Source: JBAZAX01 sp964568625 (GTDB lineage Bacteria; Babelota; Babeliae; Babelales; RVW-14). Taken from it: a stretch of DNA of 64,000 nucleotides. Position 1 is the first letter of the stretch. Every line of letters starts with the position of its first letter. The position numbers and the translations under genes are program-made. The DNA lies in the NCBI GenBank assembly GCA_964568625.1, contig CAZMQG010000006.1, positions 1 through 64,000 on the forward strand. Direction: 5' to 3'. Below the pieces are notes generated by a model. The model saw only the letters and a program-made list of their open reading frames with translations. It made no database searches and was not told the origin of the DNA. Of the stretch, positions 55,485 through 64,000 are shown in pieces.

Positions 55485-55945
55485 TAGCATTATTATTCTT
55501 TTTCCTAGATTTTGTTGCATTTTCTTTTTGGAATGGGTGGTATTTAAATAGTTTGCTAGTTTATTTTGTGGTTAATTCCCTAAAGCAAGATAGCTTTGAA
55601 ACTTCATTTAATTTTTGTTACTTACCACTAGGTTTATTACTTTTGCAGGACTGTTTTCTGAATGGTAGATTTGGGTTGGTGCTTGTGTTTTTGATTCCTG
55701 TTATAGTTTTGATGGCGTATCTTCGGGAAGTTGTTGATGCAAACCAGGAATACGTGTGCTATCTCTTGATTACAGGTGTTCTCTTTTTCGATCATCTTTT
55801 AATTAAAAAAATGCTGCTTAATAAGCCATTTTTCAATACAGACTTTCTTTTTGAAATTTTTATTAATATAATAATAACAAAAGTAATTCTTTTGGGTGTA
55901 CGGGGCAATCGCTTTTTACCAATATTTAAACAGTCTCGGTTTTAA
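55481..55945 (+). CDS. Small polytopic membrane protein (MreD-like)
   Basis: 154 residues, about five hydrophobic segments; begins at ATGA overlapping the previous stop. The size and helix spacing recall MreD, but there is no clear signature. The last 14 codons are also the 5' strand of the RNase P RNA, so the reading frame and the RNA share sequence. It may end here by necessity. Confidence 0.5.
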   Translation: MIALLFFFLDFVAFSFWNGWYLNSLLVYFVVNSLKQDSFETSFNFCYLPLGLLLLQDCFLNGRFGLVLVFLIPVIVLMAYLREVVDANQEYVCYLLITGVLFFDHLLIKKMLLNKPFFNTDFLFEIFINIIITKVILLGVRGNRFLPIFKQSRF

Positions 55946-56306
55946 TCGATTCAGGTTAAGGTTGGTAAATGGAGGAAAGTCTGGACTCCTAGCAGGTTGG
56001 ATGCCTTATGAGGTAATAACTGAGTAAAATCAGTAGTTATTCAAATAAGGGGGGCGTAAGCCCATGGAAAGTGCCACAGAAAATATACCGCCCGGGGTTT
56101 TTAACCTCAGGTAAGGGTGAAAACGTGTGGTAAGAGCACACGCTCAGCTGCAGTAATGTAGCTGTTGGGAAAACCCCATCCGGAGCAAGACAAAGTAAGC
56201 GAGTTGGTGACCTGTTCCTTATACTCGCGGGTATGTCGCTTAGATAAATGGTTGCCGATTGAATTTTTAGTAGTCAATCACAAAATCCAGCTTACAAGTT
56301 GCCCAA
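55902..56306 (+). ncRNA. rnpB: RNase P RNA
   Basis: Core bacterial RNase P elements in order: ggaggaaagtctggactc (P4 5' strand region), ccacagaaaatataccgcc, aagggtgaaaacgtgtgg with taagagcacacg, aaccccatccggagcaaga, gataaatggttgcc and acaaaatccagcttac. P1 pairs GGGCAA (55903) with TTGCCC (56299) and P2 pairs TTTACCAA with TTGGTAAA, which sets the ends. The 5' end overlaps the 3' end of the membrane protein gene by about 44 bases. Confidence 0.93.
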
Positions 56307-56348
56307 AGGAATTGCCCATAATATATTGAATGAAGCTTATTAATCCAT

Positions 56349-56374
56349 GGATCCTGAATTAATTTCAGGATGGC
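56349..56374. repeat. Palindromic repeat, second copy of the atcctgaa family
   Basis: atcctgaa (56351) and ttcaggat (56364) form an 8-bp stem with 5-nt loop, just upstream of the PASTA gene. It is the same unit as at 22564-22590. Confidence 0.75.
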
Positions 56375-56386
56375 TCTTGGGTAAAC

Positions 56387-57088
56387 ATGAAAAAAATTAA
56401 AATACTTTGGTCATTACCATTTATCGGTTTTGTTTTAGGGTACATGGGTACCTATCTTTTTATGCAACAAGAAACTACGATTACACCTAATGTTATCGGA
56501 AGATCATTGCAAGAAAGTGTTGCGATATTATCAAAACAACGATTGGGAATCCGTTTAATGCGTGAGCAGGAAGACGTTTCTATGCCTGAGGGTATAGTTT
56601 TGGATCAGGTCCCTAAGGCGGATAACAAAATTAGACAAAATCAGAATGTTTTTGTGACTGTTTCAAAAAAGCCATCTCTACTTTCGGTCCCCGATTTTCT
56701 TGGGTGTAATACCAAAGATATTCAAATACGCACCAGTAGAAGCGATATTGATGTTTCTAGTATAGGTCTTTTTTGCTCATTTCCACGTAATACCTGTTTT
56801 GCTCAGTACCCAAGTCCGGGGGCTCAACTTATTCGTAAGCGTATGGTTGTATGCGTTTCAAATGGGTCATTTCCTCTTTTTATAATTCCAAATTTTAAGG
56901 GATTTTTGGTTGATCAGGTCAAAGATTTTGCGCATTCAAACGATGTGTCTCTTGAGATTGTTCATTTACAGAACGTTGGAGAGGGGCACAATTGTGGGAA
57001 TTGTCACGTGATTGATCAGCGCCCAATTTCCGGGTCGATCGTTTCGCTTGAACAACCTCTTCAAATTCAGTTGCAAGTCAGTGAATAA
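56387..57088 (+). CDS. Membrane-anchored PASTA-domain protein
   Basis: 233 residues with an N-terminal anchor at 7-25 (LWSLPFIGFVLGYMGTYL) then three PASTA-like repeats; the first (PNVIGRSLQESVAILSKQRL ... VLDQVPKADNKIRQN) is the best. PASTA domains bind peptidoglycan or muropeptides. There is no kinase or transpeptidase domain, so it may be an accessory to the FtsI-type PBP that lacks its own. It sits downstream of rnpB and a palindrome. Confidence 0.85.
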   Translation: MKKIKILWSLPFIGFVLGYMGTYLFMQQETTITPNVIGRSLQESVAILSKQRLGIRLMREQEDVSMPEGIVLDQVPKADNKIRQNQNVFVTVSKKPSLLSVPDFLGCNTKDIQIRTSRSDIDVSSIGLFCSFPRNTCFAQYPSPGAQLIRKRMVVCVSNGSFPLFIIPNFKGFLVDQVKDFAHSNDVSLEIVHLQNVGEGHNCGNCHVIDQRPISGSIVSLEQPLQIQLQVSE

Positions 57089-57238
57089 GTAAGAAAAATA
57101 ACCGTTTGCTAATTACTCAATCGTCTTTATAATAAATTTATAATAAATATTGGTAAGAGGGGCTTAAAAGTGGGGTTGGATAAGTACTTATTTTTTGGAT
57201 TTAAAATCTTTCTTTACTTTACGCAGTAAATAATTATA

Positions 57239-57380
57239 TTGACAATTTCTACTACAGTTGTGTTAATACACAATTGGGTGAACGAATGGTACTGCAAAGT
57301 GCAGGCCTAAAAACAGTTATAAACTGTAGTCGGTTTTAGCTGTGGGTTAGTAGCTAAATGTTTAACCTTTAAAAGGGATA
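57239..57380 (+). promoter_or_regulatory. Promoter plus structured leader, candidate riboswitch
   Basis: ttgaca (57239-57244) with a 17-base spacer to gttaat is a promoter-like start. The leader has hairpins ctgca-aag-tgcag (57292-57304), acagt/actgt (57313-57327) and tttagct/agctaaa (57335-57358). ctaaaa (about 57307) could also pair with ttttag (57334-57339), excluding the last hairpin. Bits such as gcaaag and ggccta recall the c-di-GMP-I riboswitch core, but the 5' half does not match. The class is undecided. Confidence 0.35.
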
Positions 57381-57390
57381 TATAAAGAAG

Positions 57391-58107
57391 ATGGGCGGTT
57401 CCTGTTGCAATCATGATCATCTACATGATAATTTAGATGAAAATAAAAATGATAAGATTTTGGTACATCATATTTCTCTAAAAGATGAAATATTTTGTCA
57501 TTTCCCGTATGCAATTTTTTCTGTTGCGCTTGCCATGGTAGTTACGAGTTTTATCTCGTATCCCAAGGCTGAATCTGTTACGGAAATTGCATATCGACTT
57601 TTTCATAATTTTCACTTCCTACATCTTCTTTTTGCTGCAAGCGGCACAATTTTGATGTTTAGGCGCTATTCAAATAATTTTATTGCAAGCCTATTAGTTG
57701 GTTTTTCCGTTCCAGCCATTTTTTGTACAGTTTCAGATGCATTCCTTCCATACATTGGAGGCAAGATGTTGGGGTTGGATATGCATTTACATTGGTGTTT
57801 TTTAAGCCATATCGATACTGTTCTTCCATTCCTTGTTGGTGGCGTTGTGAACGGATGGGTGATGAGTGCTCATTCACACAGTAAGCAGATGTTTTATTCT
57901 CTTACATTTCACTTTGCGCATATTTTTGTCAGTTCGATGGCCGGATTGCTTTATCTGATAAGCTTTGGTTTTAATGATTGGTGGGAAAAAATGGGGTTTG
58001 TATTTTTATATCTGGCTTTTGCCGTGCTTATTCCATGTATCATGTCTGATGTTGTTGTTCCGGTATTTTTTGCTCGTTTTGGTAACAGGAAGAACAAAAG
58101 GGTTTAA
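57391..58107 (+). CDS. His-rich polytopic membrane protein
   Basis: 238 residues with a cytosolic-type start MGGSCCNHDHLHDN (Cys and His cluster) and about six membrane segments containing conserved-looking histidines (HWCFLSHIDT; SAHSHSKQM; HFAHIF). The His-rich tail and segments suggest a metal-binding or metal-transporting membrane protein; I do not recognise the family. The leader upstream may regulate it. It ends 32 bases before potA. Confidence 0.6.
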   Translation: MGGSCCNHDHLHDNLDENKNDKILVHHISLKDEIFCHFPYAIFSVALAMVVTSFISYPKAESVTEIAYRLFHNFHFLHLLFAASGTILMFRRYSNNFIASLLVGFSVPAIFCTVSDAFLPYIGGKMLGLDMHLHWCFLSHIDTVLPFLVGGVVNGWVMSAHSHSKQMFYSLTFHFAHIFVSSMAGLLYLISFGFNDWWEKMGFVFLYLAFAVLIPCIMSDVVVPVFFARFGNRKNKRV

Positions 58108-58139
58108 TATTTACGGTTTTTCCCTTACAAGGATGGTTG

Positions 58140-59231
58140 ATGAAAAGTATTAGATTTGAAAATGTTTCAAAATCATTTGATGGTGAATTAATCTTAGATC
58201 GCTTGAATTTGGAAATTCCGGCAGGACGGTTTTTTGCGTTACTTGGTCCGAGTGGATGTGGTAAAACCACTGTTTTGCGTATACTTGCAGGGTTGGATGC
58301 AGTTGATTCAGGAAAAATTTTTCTTGGTGATCAAGATGTTACAAATCAACCTATTTATACTCGCAGCATAAATACAGTTTTCCAACAATATGCCCTTTTC
58401 CCCCACTTAACTGTTTTTGAAAATGTTGCATACAGCATGCGTGTAAAAGGCATAAAGGAAGATGAAGTTAAAGAGAGAGTTTACGAAGTTTTAAAAATGG
58501 CCAGACTTTTTGGTCATGAAAGTAAATATCCACGAAGCCTTTCCGGTGGGCAGCAGCAGCGAGTTGCTCTTGCTCGAGCCATTGTTAATCGTCCTGAAGT
58601 TTTGCTTTTGGATGAACCTCTTGCGGCTCTTGATCTCAAACTTAAAGAAGAGATGTTGCTTGAGATGATTGATTTGCAGTATAAACTTAAAACTACGTTC
58701 GTTTACGTAACCCATGATCAATTCGAAGCTCTAACGGTTGCTGATAAAATGGCCATCATGAATACAAATGGTGGAATTGAACAGATTGGTACGCCAAAGC
58801 AGATTTATGAATTTCCTGCATCGCGTTTTATTGCAAATTTTGTGGGTAATACAAACATAATCGAGGGCAAACTTGGACAGTCTGAACAGGGCCATTTTGT
58901 TGAAGTAGAAGGTTTGGGGCTTTTTAGTGTTTATTTAGCTCCTGAAAAATCTTTTATAAACTCATCCAGCAATGTTTACATGAGTATTCGTCCTGAGAAA
59001 ATTTTTATAAGCAAAAAAGAACGCTCTGAGTTTTCAAATCATTTGCAAGGGACTGTGGTCGATATAATTTATTACGGTCGAGCTACACAGTACAATGTTA
59101 AGTTAAAAAATGGTTTAAGGTTGATGGTTTTTGAACAAAACGAGGAGCATTTTCCGCAAGAAAGTATTGATTACGACGATAATGTTCATTTATATTTCCA
59201 AAAAGAGAACATAGTTTTATTGGAGAATTAA
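58140..59231 (+). CDS. potA: Spermidine/putrescine ABC transporter ATPase
   Basis: About 363 residues; ATG 58140 with AAGGA seven bases upstream. ABC motifs: Walker A GPSGCGKTT, Q-loop in TVFQQYALFPHLTVFENVAY, signature LSGGQQQRVALARAI, Walker B LLLDEPLAALD, and a C-terminal TOBE region (SIRPEKIFI). It energises PotBC. Its stop and the potB start overlap by one base (TAATG). Confidence 0.96.
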   Translation: MKSIRFENVSKSFDGELILDRLNLEIPAGRFFALLGPSGCGKTTVLRILAGLDAVDSGKIFLGDQDVTNQPIYTRSINTVFQQYALFPHLTVFENVAYSMRVKGIKEDEVKERVYEVLKMARLFGHESKYPRSLSGGQQQRVALARAIVNRPEVLLLDEPLAALDLKLKEEMLLEMIDLQYKLKTTFVYVTHDQFEALTVADKMAIMNTNGGIEQIGTPKQIYEFPASRFIANFVGNTNIIEGKLGQSEQGHFVEVEGLGLFSVYLAPEKSFINSSSNVYMSIRPEKIFISKKERSEFSNHLQGTVVDIIYYGRATQYNVKLKNGLRLMVFEQNEEHFPQESIDYDDNVHLYFQKENIVLLEN

Positions 59232-60103
59232 TGAAGTCATTGCGTAAAATTTTTTCTGAAGAGATAGCCTTTATTTTTTCATGTCCGGCATTGTTATGGG
59301 AATGCATATTTTTATATCTTCCATTACTTGTTCTTGCTTTGTATAGTTGCTTTGAATTTTCAGCTCAGACTAATTCTTGGGTCTTTACTTTACGTTATTA
59401 CAGGCAAGTTTTCCAATCTCTTTATTTTCGAGTGATACTTAATTCATTTAAACTTGCATTTACAGCAACTATTATATGTTTCGCAATTGCTTATCCTGTA
59501 GCATATTTTCTTGCAATAAAGGTTAAAAAACGATTTAGAACTTTTTTACTGTTTTCATTGATTTTACCATCGTGGACAAGTTTGGTTGTTCAAATTTATG
59601 CTTGGTTTTTTTTGCTTGAGCAGGATGGTCTTGTGAGTAGAATATTACATTGGACCGGTCTTATTCCAAAATCGATACATCTTCTTAATAATTATTTTTC
59701 GATTATGGTTGGGTTAGTTTCATGTTTTTTGCCATTTATGATTTTGCCGATTTATGTAATTTTAGACAAAATGGATCCGCGCTTACTTGAAGCATCTGCT
59801 GATTTAGGTGCTGATAAAATTGAAACTTTTAAACGTATTATTTTCCCTCTTTCTTTACCTGGTGTTTACACTGGATTTTTATTGGTTTTTGTACCGGTTT
59901 TTGGAGAGTTTGCCATCCCATCATTGCTTGGTGGATCAACTTATGTGGTTTGGGGGAGTTTGATTGTAGATAAATTTTTGCGTGCGCGAGATTGGCCTTT
60001 TGGGGCTGCTCTGGCTATTATAGGAATTATGCTTTTTGTTCTCATCATTTTAAGTTGTGTGGCTATTGGAAAATTGTTAAAACGTTTACGTGGTGCGAAC
60101 TAA
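59231..60103 (+). CDS. potB: Spermidine/putrescine ABC transporter permease 1
   Basis: 290 residues with six membrane helices and the EAA loop LEASADLGADKIETFKRIIF that docks to PotA. The LPSWTSLVVQIYAW segment is typical of PotB. It is coupled translationally to potA. Confidence 0.95.
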   Translation: MKSLRKIFSEEIAFIFSCPALLWECIFLYLPLLVLALYSCFEFSAQTNSWVFTLRYYRQVFQSLYFRVILNSFKLAFTATIICFAIAYPVAYFLAIKVKKRFRTFLLFSLILPSWTSLVVQIYAWFFLLEQDGLVSRILHWTGLIPKSIHLLNNYFSIMVGLVSCFLPFMILPIYVILDKMDPRLLEASADLGADKIETFKRIIFPLSLPGVYTGFLLVFVPVFGEFAIPSLLGGSTYVVWGSLIVDKFLRARDWPFGAALAIIGIMLFVLIILSCVAIGKLLKRLRGAN

Positions 60104-60119
60104 GTTTTTAGGAAGTTGA

Positions 60120-60917
60120 ATGATAAAAGACGGTAAAAATAGATTTTCAAAATTGATACAGCCGCTTTTTGTGGCCTTAATATATCTCTTTTTGTATCTA
60201 CCTATCATAGTTATGGTGCTTTTTTCTTTTAACAAGAGCAGAATATCCGTGCAATGGGAAGGTTTTTCGTTGTACTGGTACCAAAAACTTTTTCAGACTC
60301 CTGAAATTTTGGATGCACTTCGTGTTTCTCTGGTAGTTGCTTTTTTTGCTACCTTGCTTAGCGTTGTTATAGGAACTTTATTTGTAGTTGCAAGTGTTTG
60401 GAAAAAATCGGATTACATGTCGTGGATATTTTATGGAAATATTTTATTGCCTGAAATTGTTATGGCGATTGGAATTTTAAGTATATTTACGTTTTTCCAA
60501 ATTCCGCTTGGTTATCTAAGTTTGATTACCGGTCATACAATTATTGGATTAGGTTTTGTAATTCCGGTTGTAAGAGCAAGATTTGTAGAACTTGATCCTA
60601 TATTAACAGAGGCTTCACTTGATCTTGGTGCAACGTATGGGCAGACTTTTCGCAAGGTACTTTTTCCTCTTTTAATGCCTTCAATTGTAGCATCCAGCTT
60701 ATTGGTTTTTACATTATCGCTGGATGATTTTATGATAGCCTTTTTTTGTTCGGGGCCAAAAATTCAAACACTTTCAGTTTATGTTTATTCAATGATTAAA
60801 GGTGGCGTTGATCCTACGATTAATGCTATTTCAGCGATATTTTTGGCATTGAGTAGTTTGTTAATACTGATCTTATCTTACTTAAAAGTTCTTGATTTGG
60901 TTGTATCAAATGAATAG
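60120..60917 (+). CDS. potC: Spermidine/putrescine ABC transporter permease 2
   Basis: 265 residues with six helices and EAA loop LTEASLDLGATYGQTFRKVL. ATG after AGGAAG. The GFSLYWYQKLF segment early on is PotC-like. It overlaps potD by eight bases. Confidence 0.95.
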   Translation: MIKDGKNRFSKLIQPLFVALIYLFLYLPIIVMVLFSFNKSRISVQWEGFSLYWYQKLFQTPEILDALRVSLVVAFFATLLSVVIGTLFVVASVWKKSDYMSWIFYGNILLPEIVMAIGILSIFTFFQIPLGYLSLITGHTIIGLGFVIPVVRARFVELDPILTEASLDLGATYGQTFRKVLFPLLMPSIVASSLLVFTLSLDDFMIAFFCSGPKIQTLSVYVYSMIKGGVDPTINAISAIFLALSSLLILILSYLKVLDLVVSNE

Positions 60918-62031
60918 TTTTTTTAATTGTTTAAAAAAAATTTATGATGAGTCATATCCTAAAGTTATAATCATTGCTGTTTATATTTTCATAATCGCAT
61001 GTTTTTTATATTCCCCTCGATTATTTGAATACTTTTCGGATGAGCAGTCTATCAACGTATATGCCTTTACCGAATTTATCTCATCCGAAGCAATAAAAGA
61101 ATTTGAAAAAGAAACAGGCATTAAGGTTAGAGTTCAGTATTTTGAATTTAACGAAGAGCTTTATGCCAAATTCAAAATAAATCATGGAGAGGGATATGAT
61201 TTAATAACTCCATCTGATTATATGATTGAAATGATGCGAAAAGATAAGATGTTACAAGAAATCGATCATTCCAAATTATCAAATTTCAAAGAACTTGATT
61301 CACGTTTGTTGGGAAAATATTTCGATCCTGAAAACAGGTATTCAATTCCAATATGTTGGCTTGTTTATGGAATTGTTTATGACAAAGATATTGTCGGGCC
61401 AAACTTCAAACAAGCAGATCTGGGAATGCTTTTTAAAGATCCTTGGGATCTTGTAATTTCTGATGCCGTTAGCAAACACTATCGTGTTTGCATGGCGCAA
61501 GATCCGCGAGATATGGTTTACTTGGCTGCAATATATCTTTATGGGCGTACTAAAAATCTTACAGATGTAGAGCTTGCCCAGATTCAAGATTTATTAAGTA
61601 AACAAAAAAATTGGGTGGAAAGTTATACAGATGCAGGAATTCCATATTTTCTTACCGGGGGAATTGCATCGGTTGCTTTGGTTTCAAATCATAGAATGAA
61701 AAAACTACAGGAAATTAGTGATAAATTTGTTTTTCAAATTCCAAAAGATGGTAGCATAATGGTAATCGAAAATGTTGCCATACCGGTAAAAACTAAAAAA
61801 TCCGATTTGGTTCATAAGTTTATAGACTTTTTGATTTCGAAAAAAATAGCCATGTTGCATGCGAATTTATATGGAACCAATTCAAGCAATATATCGGTGT
61901 TTAATGAAAAAGTTACAGAAAATTCTAATTTTTTCCCTAAAGATACTATGTTTGATAAACTTCATTTAATAAATAATGAAATTTCTCTTGATAGAGTAGA
62001 TTCAATTTGGTTGGGAGTAAGGTTTTCCTGA
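60910..62031 (+). CDS. potD: Polyamine-binding protein, membrane-anchored
   Basis: About 373 residues; ATG 60910 lies in the potC tail. An uncleaved-looking hydrophobic segment (VIIIAVYIFIIACFLYS, about 17-33) replaces the usual signal or lipobox. The mature part is PotD: INVYAFTEFISSEAIKEFEK, YDLITPSDYMIEMMRKDKML, ENRYSIPICWLVYGIVYD. It captures putrescine or spermidine for PotABC. No Cys lipobox is visible, so it may be tethered by the N-terminal helix. Confidence 0.93.
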   Translation: MNSFFNCLKKIYDESYPKVIIIAVYIFIIACFLYSPRLFEYFSDEQSINVYAFTEFISSEAIKEFEKETGIKVRVQYFEFNEELYAKFKINHGEGYDLITPSDYMIEMMRKDKMLQEIDHSKLSNFKELDSRLLGKYFDPENRYSIPICWLVYGIVYDKDIVGPNFKQADLGMLFKDPWDLVISDAVSKHYRVCMAQDPRDMVYLAAIYLYGRTKNLTDVELAQIQDLLSKQKNWVESYTDAGIPYFLTGGIASVALVSNHRMKKLQEISDKFVFQIPKDGSIMVIENVAIPVKTKKSDLVHKFIDFLISKKIAMLHANLYGTNSSNISVFNEKVTENSNFFPKDTMFDKLHLINNEISLDRVDSIWLGVRFS

Positions 62032-62077
62032 TTAAACGGGAAGTGGTGAATAAACTTGGTTAAACTTAGGTATTTAC

Positions 62078-63364
62078 ATGGAAACACTCAAAATAAAAAT
62101 TCAAAGCATTCTGGAAAAATATAAGCAAAAGCGCGATAAATTTAAAAAAGTGATAGACAGGTGGGGACAAAAAAATTATACCACTGATTACAATAATGCA
62201 ATGGAGCTTTTCAAAAAAGCCGAAAATTATTCAGCCACTTTGATGCAAGAGGCATCAAATCCTGCAGCTGATAAAAAAGAGTTGAAATCAAAGATAAAAG
62301 ATTTTAAAACTGTTTATAAAAAATTAAATGATATAACAAAACCTGTTTTACAGCAGTGGATAGAAGCCATTGTAATAGCTGTTGTTTTGGCTATTGTTTT
62401 AAGAAACTTTGTATTTGGTCTTTACCATGTTCCAACAGGTTCAGCCGAGCCAAACATTTTGGTAGGAGACAGAATCTGGGGAAATAAGATGGCATATTAT
62501 TTCTCAGATCCAAAGCACGGTGATCTTGTAATCTTTGATAATCCTGAAGTTAAATATGACAAGAGTAATGTGATCAAATATTGGTGGCAGAAATATGTTG
62601 GATTTCCTGTACCATTGCTTGGATTAAGTAGCGGACCTGACAACTGGGTAAAGCGTTTAATAGCCCTTCCTGGTGACGTCATTGAAGGTAAGCTTGAGGA
62701 CGGCAAACCGGTTGTATACATCAATGGCCAAAAACTTAATGAGACTTATGTCAATCCATATCCGTTAATTAGATGCAGAAAATCAAAGGGTATTATTCCT
62801 CTTGATTCATTTGGAATATTTGTCGTTCCGGAATTTCTACGTCTTTCTACTCGTGATGATTATAATTACACTTATGATCCATCAAAATCTCTTGATGAGC
62901 AGCCATTTTATCGTTTAAATCCGGATGAAATTGTTATGAATGCTGAGACAGGTAAACCTATTTTTGCTCAACCTTATTCTCCAACATATGGATTTGATTA
63001 TTCTCAGAGAACATTCTTCTGTGTTGATGTATTCGGGCCATTTACTGTTCCTGAAGGTAAATATTGGATGATGGGTGATAGTCGTAAAAATAGCCGTGAT
63101 AGCAGATGGTGGCATTTCTTGGATAGAGAGCGCATTCATGGTCGTGCAAGTTTTATTATATATTCAATTGATAGCGAAGAACCATTTTGGTTATTTGAGT
63201 TGGTAAAACATCCAATAGATTTCTGGACAAAGTCAATTCGCTTTGGGCGTTTTTTCAGACCATTGTGGAATCATAATGGAAAGACGGCAGTATCCAGCAC
63301 AAGCAGTGCTGAGCAGTCTGTCGGTACACAAGATAATAATAAACAAGATAATAGCCAAAATTAA
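62078..63364 (+). CDS. lepB: Signal peptidase I, extended form
   Basis: 428 residues. A Lys-rich coiled-coil N-terminus (1-88) is followed by a membrane segment (WIEAIVIAVVLAIVLRNFVF) and the catalytic serine in HVPTGSAEPNILVGDRIW (usually GSM). Lysine dyad in NWVKRLIALPGDVI, then the GKYWMMGDSRKNSRDSRWW box. An insert of about 100 residues lies between the Lys block and the GDSR box. It releases Sec substrates, which are abundant in this window. The C-terminus is Ser/Asn/Gln-rich. Confidence 0.94.
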   Translation: METLKIKIQSILEKYKQKRDKFKKVIDRWGQKNYTTDYNNAMELFKKAENYSATLMQEASNPAADKKELKSKIKDFKTVYKKLNDITKPVLQQWIEAIVIAVVLAIVLRNFVFGLYHVPTGSAEPNILVGDRIWGNKMAYYFSDPKHGDLVIFDNPEVKYDKSNVIKYWWQKYVGFPVPLLGLSSGPDNWVKRLIALPGDVIEGKLEDGKPVVYINGQKLNETYVNPYPLIRCRKSKGIIPLDSFGIFVVPEFLRLSTRDDYNYTYDPSKSLDEQPFYRLNPDEIVMNAETGKPIFAQPYSPTYGFDYSQRTFFCVDVFGPFTVPEGKYWMMGDSRKNSRDSRWWHFLDRERIHGRASFIIYSIDSEEPFWLFELVKHPIDFWTKSIRFGRFFRPLWNHNGKTAVSSTSSAEQSVGTQDNNKQDNSQN

Positions 63365-63420
63365 AATTTAGACCAAACGTAAAACTCAAAATCAAGTAAA
63401 ACTTAAAATTGAGAGCAACA

Positions 63421-64000
63421 ATGAACAGAAATAAATTTTATGTAACAACTCCAATTTATTACGTAAATTCAAAGCCTCATCTTGGAACTCTTTATTCAAC
63501 TTTGTTAGCAGACATTTTTGCCAGATGGAACAAAGTCATGGGTAAAAATGTTTTTTTCTTAACAGGAACAGATGAGCATGGTCAAAAATTGCAGGAGGCT
63601 GCAGAAAAGGCGGGTTTACCTCCCAAGCAGTTTGTGGATTCTGTTGTGCCGGAGTTCAAAAAAACTTGGGCAAATTATGAAATAGAGTACGACAAGTTTA
63701 TTCGTACGACTGATGAAGATCATAAAAAAACTGTTAAATATTTTATCGAAAAGCTTCAAGAACAGGGCGATATTTATAAGTCATCTTATACTGGTATGTA
63801 CTGTGTTCCTTGTGAAACATTTGTAACAATTAATACGGAAACGCCAAAAGATGCTGCAGGAAATCATGTTTGCCCATCTTGTCAGCGCGGGTTGAAAGAG
63901 GTTTCAGAAGAAAGTTATTTTTTCAGACTTTCAGCTTATCAAGATCAGCTTTTAAAATTTTATGAAGAGAATCCAAATTTTATTGCTCCAAAGGAAAGAC
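63421..64000 (+). CDS. metG: Methionyl-tRNA synthetase, 3' partial
   Basis: The first 193 codons of class I MetRS run off the window. HIGH-type KPHLGTLYSTLLADIFARW, GTDEHGQKLQ, and one zinc knuckle pair (CVPCE, CPSCQRG) are present. GAGAG precedes the ATG. The KMSKS motif and the anticodon domain are outside. Confidence 0.96.
   Translation, partial: MNRNKFYVTTPIYYVNSKPHLGTLYSTLLADIFARWNKVMGKNVFFLTGTDEHGQKLQEAAEKAGLPPKQFVDSVVPEFKKTWANYEIEYDKFIRTTDEDHKKTVKYFIEKLQEQGDIYKSSYTGMYCVPCETFVTINTETPKDAAGNHVCPSCQRGLKEVSEESYFFRLSAYQDQLLKFYEENPNFIAPKER

Noticed and set aside
57239..57380. Firm c-di-GMP-I or cobalamin riboswitch call
   Set aside because: Only short core pieces match and the 5' half does not; kept as an unassigned leader.

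Overview
The window is AT-rich bacterial DNA from a draft assembly, with two 100-N scaffold gaps at 22057-22156 and 23253-23352. The organism is Gram-negative-like: it encodes a BamD-type lipoprotein, SecA, signal peptidase I, a septal transpeptidase and a complete polyamine importer. The mix of housekeeping genes with many Sec-signal proteins, eukaryote-like folds (a histone-deacetylase fold, WD40- and ankyrin-like proteins, ATP-grasp proteins) and a toxin/immunity locus suggests a host-associated bacterium with a small genome. Candidate phylum Dependentiae (TM6) would fit, but that is an inference from style, not a marker-gene result.

Layout. 1-19.9 kb is mostly housekeeping: an LRR-like protein with an in-frame poly-serine tract (cut by the window edge), an MFS transporter, cysS, a thioredoxin-like lipoprotein, an FtsL-like protein plus FtsI/PBP, YraN, BamD, an NfeD/stomatin pair, a UvrC lacking its C-terminal HhH module, an M23 peptidase, a GspE/PilB-type ATPase with a FUN14-like protein, a secreted HDAC-fold protein that has lost its catalytic residues, HU and adenosine deaminase. 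19.9-22.1 kb is a polymorphic-toxin locus: a signal-peptide/Hint/toxin protein, its likely immunity gene, and a promoterless second toxin cassette that starts at the end of the Hint domain. 22.2-24.6 kb has tRNA-Leu, tRNA-Cys, miaB (interrupted by a gap) and ychF.

24.6-45.0 kb is the most striking region. It holds about eighteen genes or gene remnants for sugar and small-molecule modification: LicD-GNAT, GT11-like, methyltransferase-DUF6492, GH130-like, pyruvyltransferase, three GT2, sulfotransferase, methyltransferases, two GT4, a rearranged ROK kinase, UDP-glucose dehydrogenase and two ATP-grasp proteins. Essentially every one starts with a hydrophobic Sec-type signal, although the enzyme families are normally cytosolic. 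The left edge is marked by a diverged 156-bp duplication of the 3' end of ychF, and three or four genes inside are broken. This looks like an acquired, actively remodelled exported glycan-modification island.

45.0-64.0 kb returns to core functions: a NurA-domain protein, a PQ-loop membrane protein, a secreted coiled-coil protein, SecA, a lipoprotein esterase, MnmA, a metallo-beta-lactamase-fold protein, a small membrane protein whose 3' end overlaps the RNase P RNA gene, a PASTA protein, a His-rich membrane protein behind a structured leader, potABCD, lepB and the start of metG. GC-rich palindromic repeats occur in intergenic DNA around 22.57, 51.9-52.1 and 56.35 kb.
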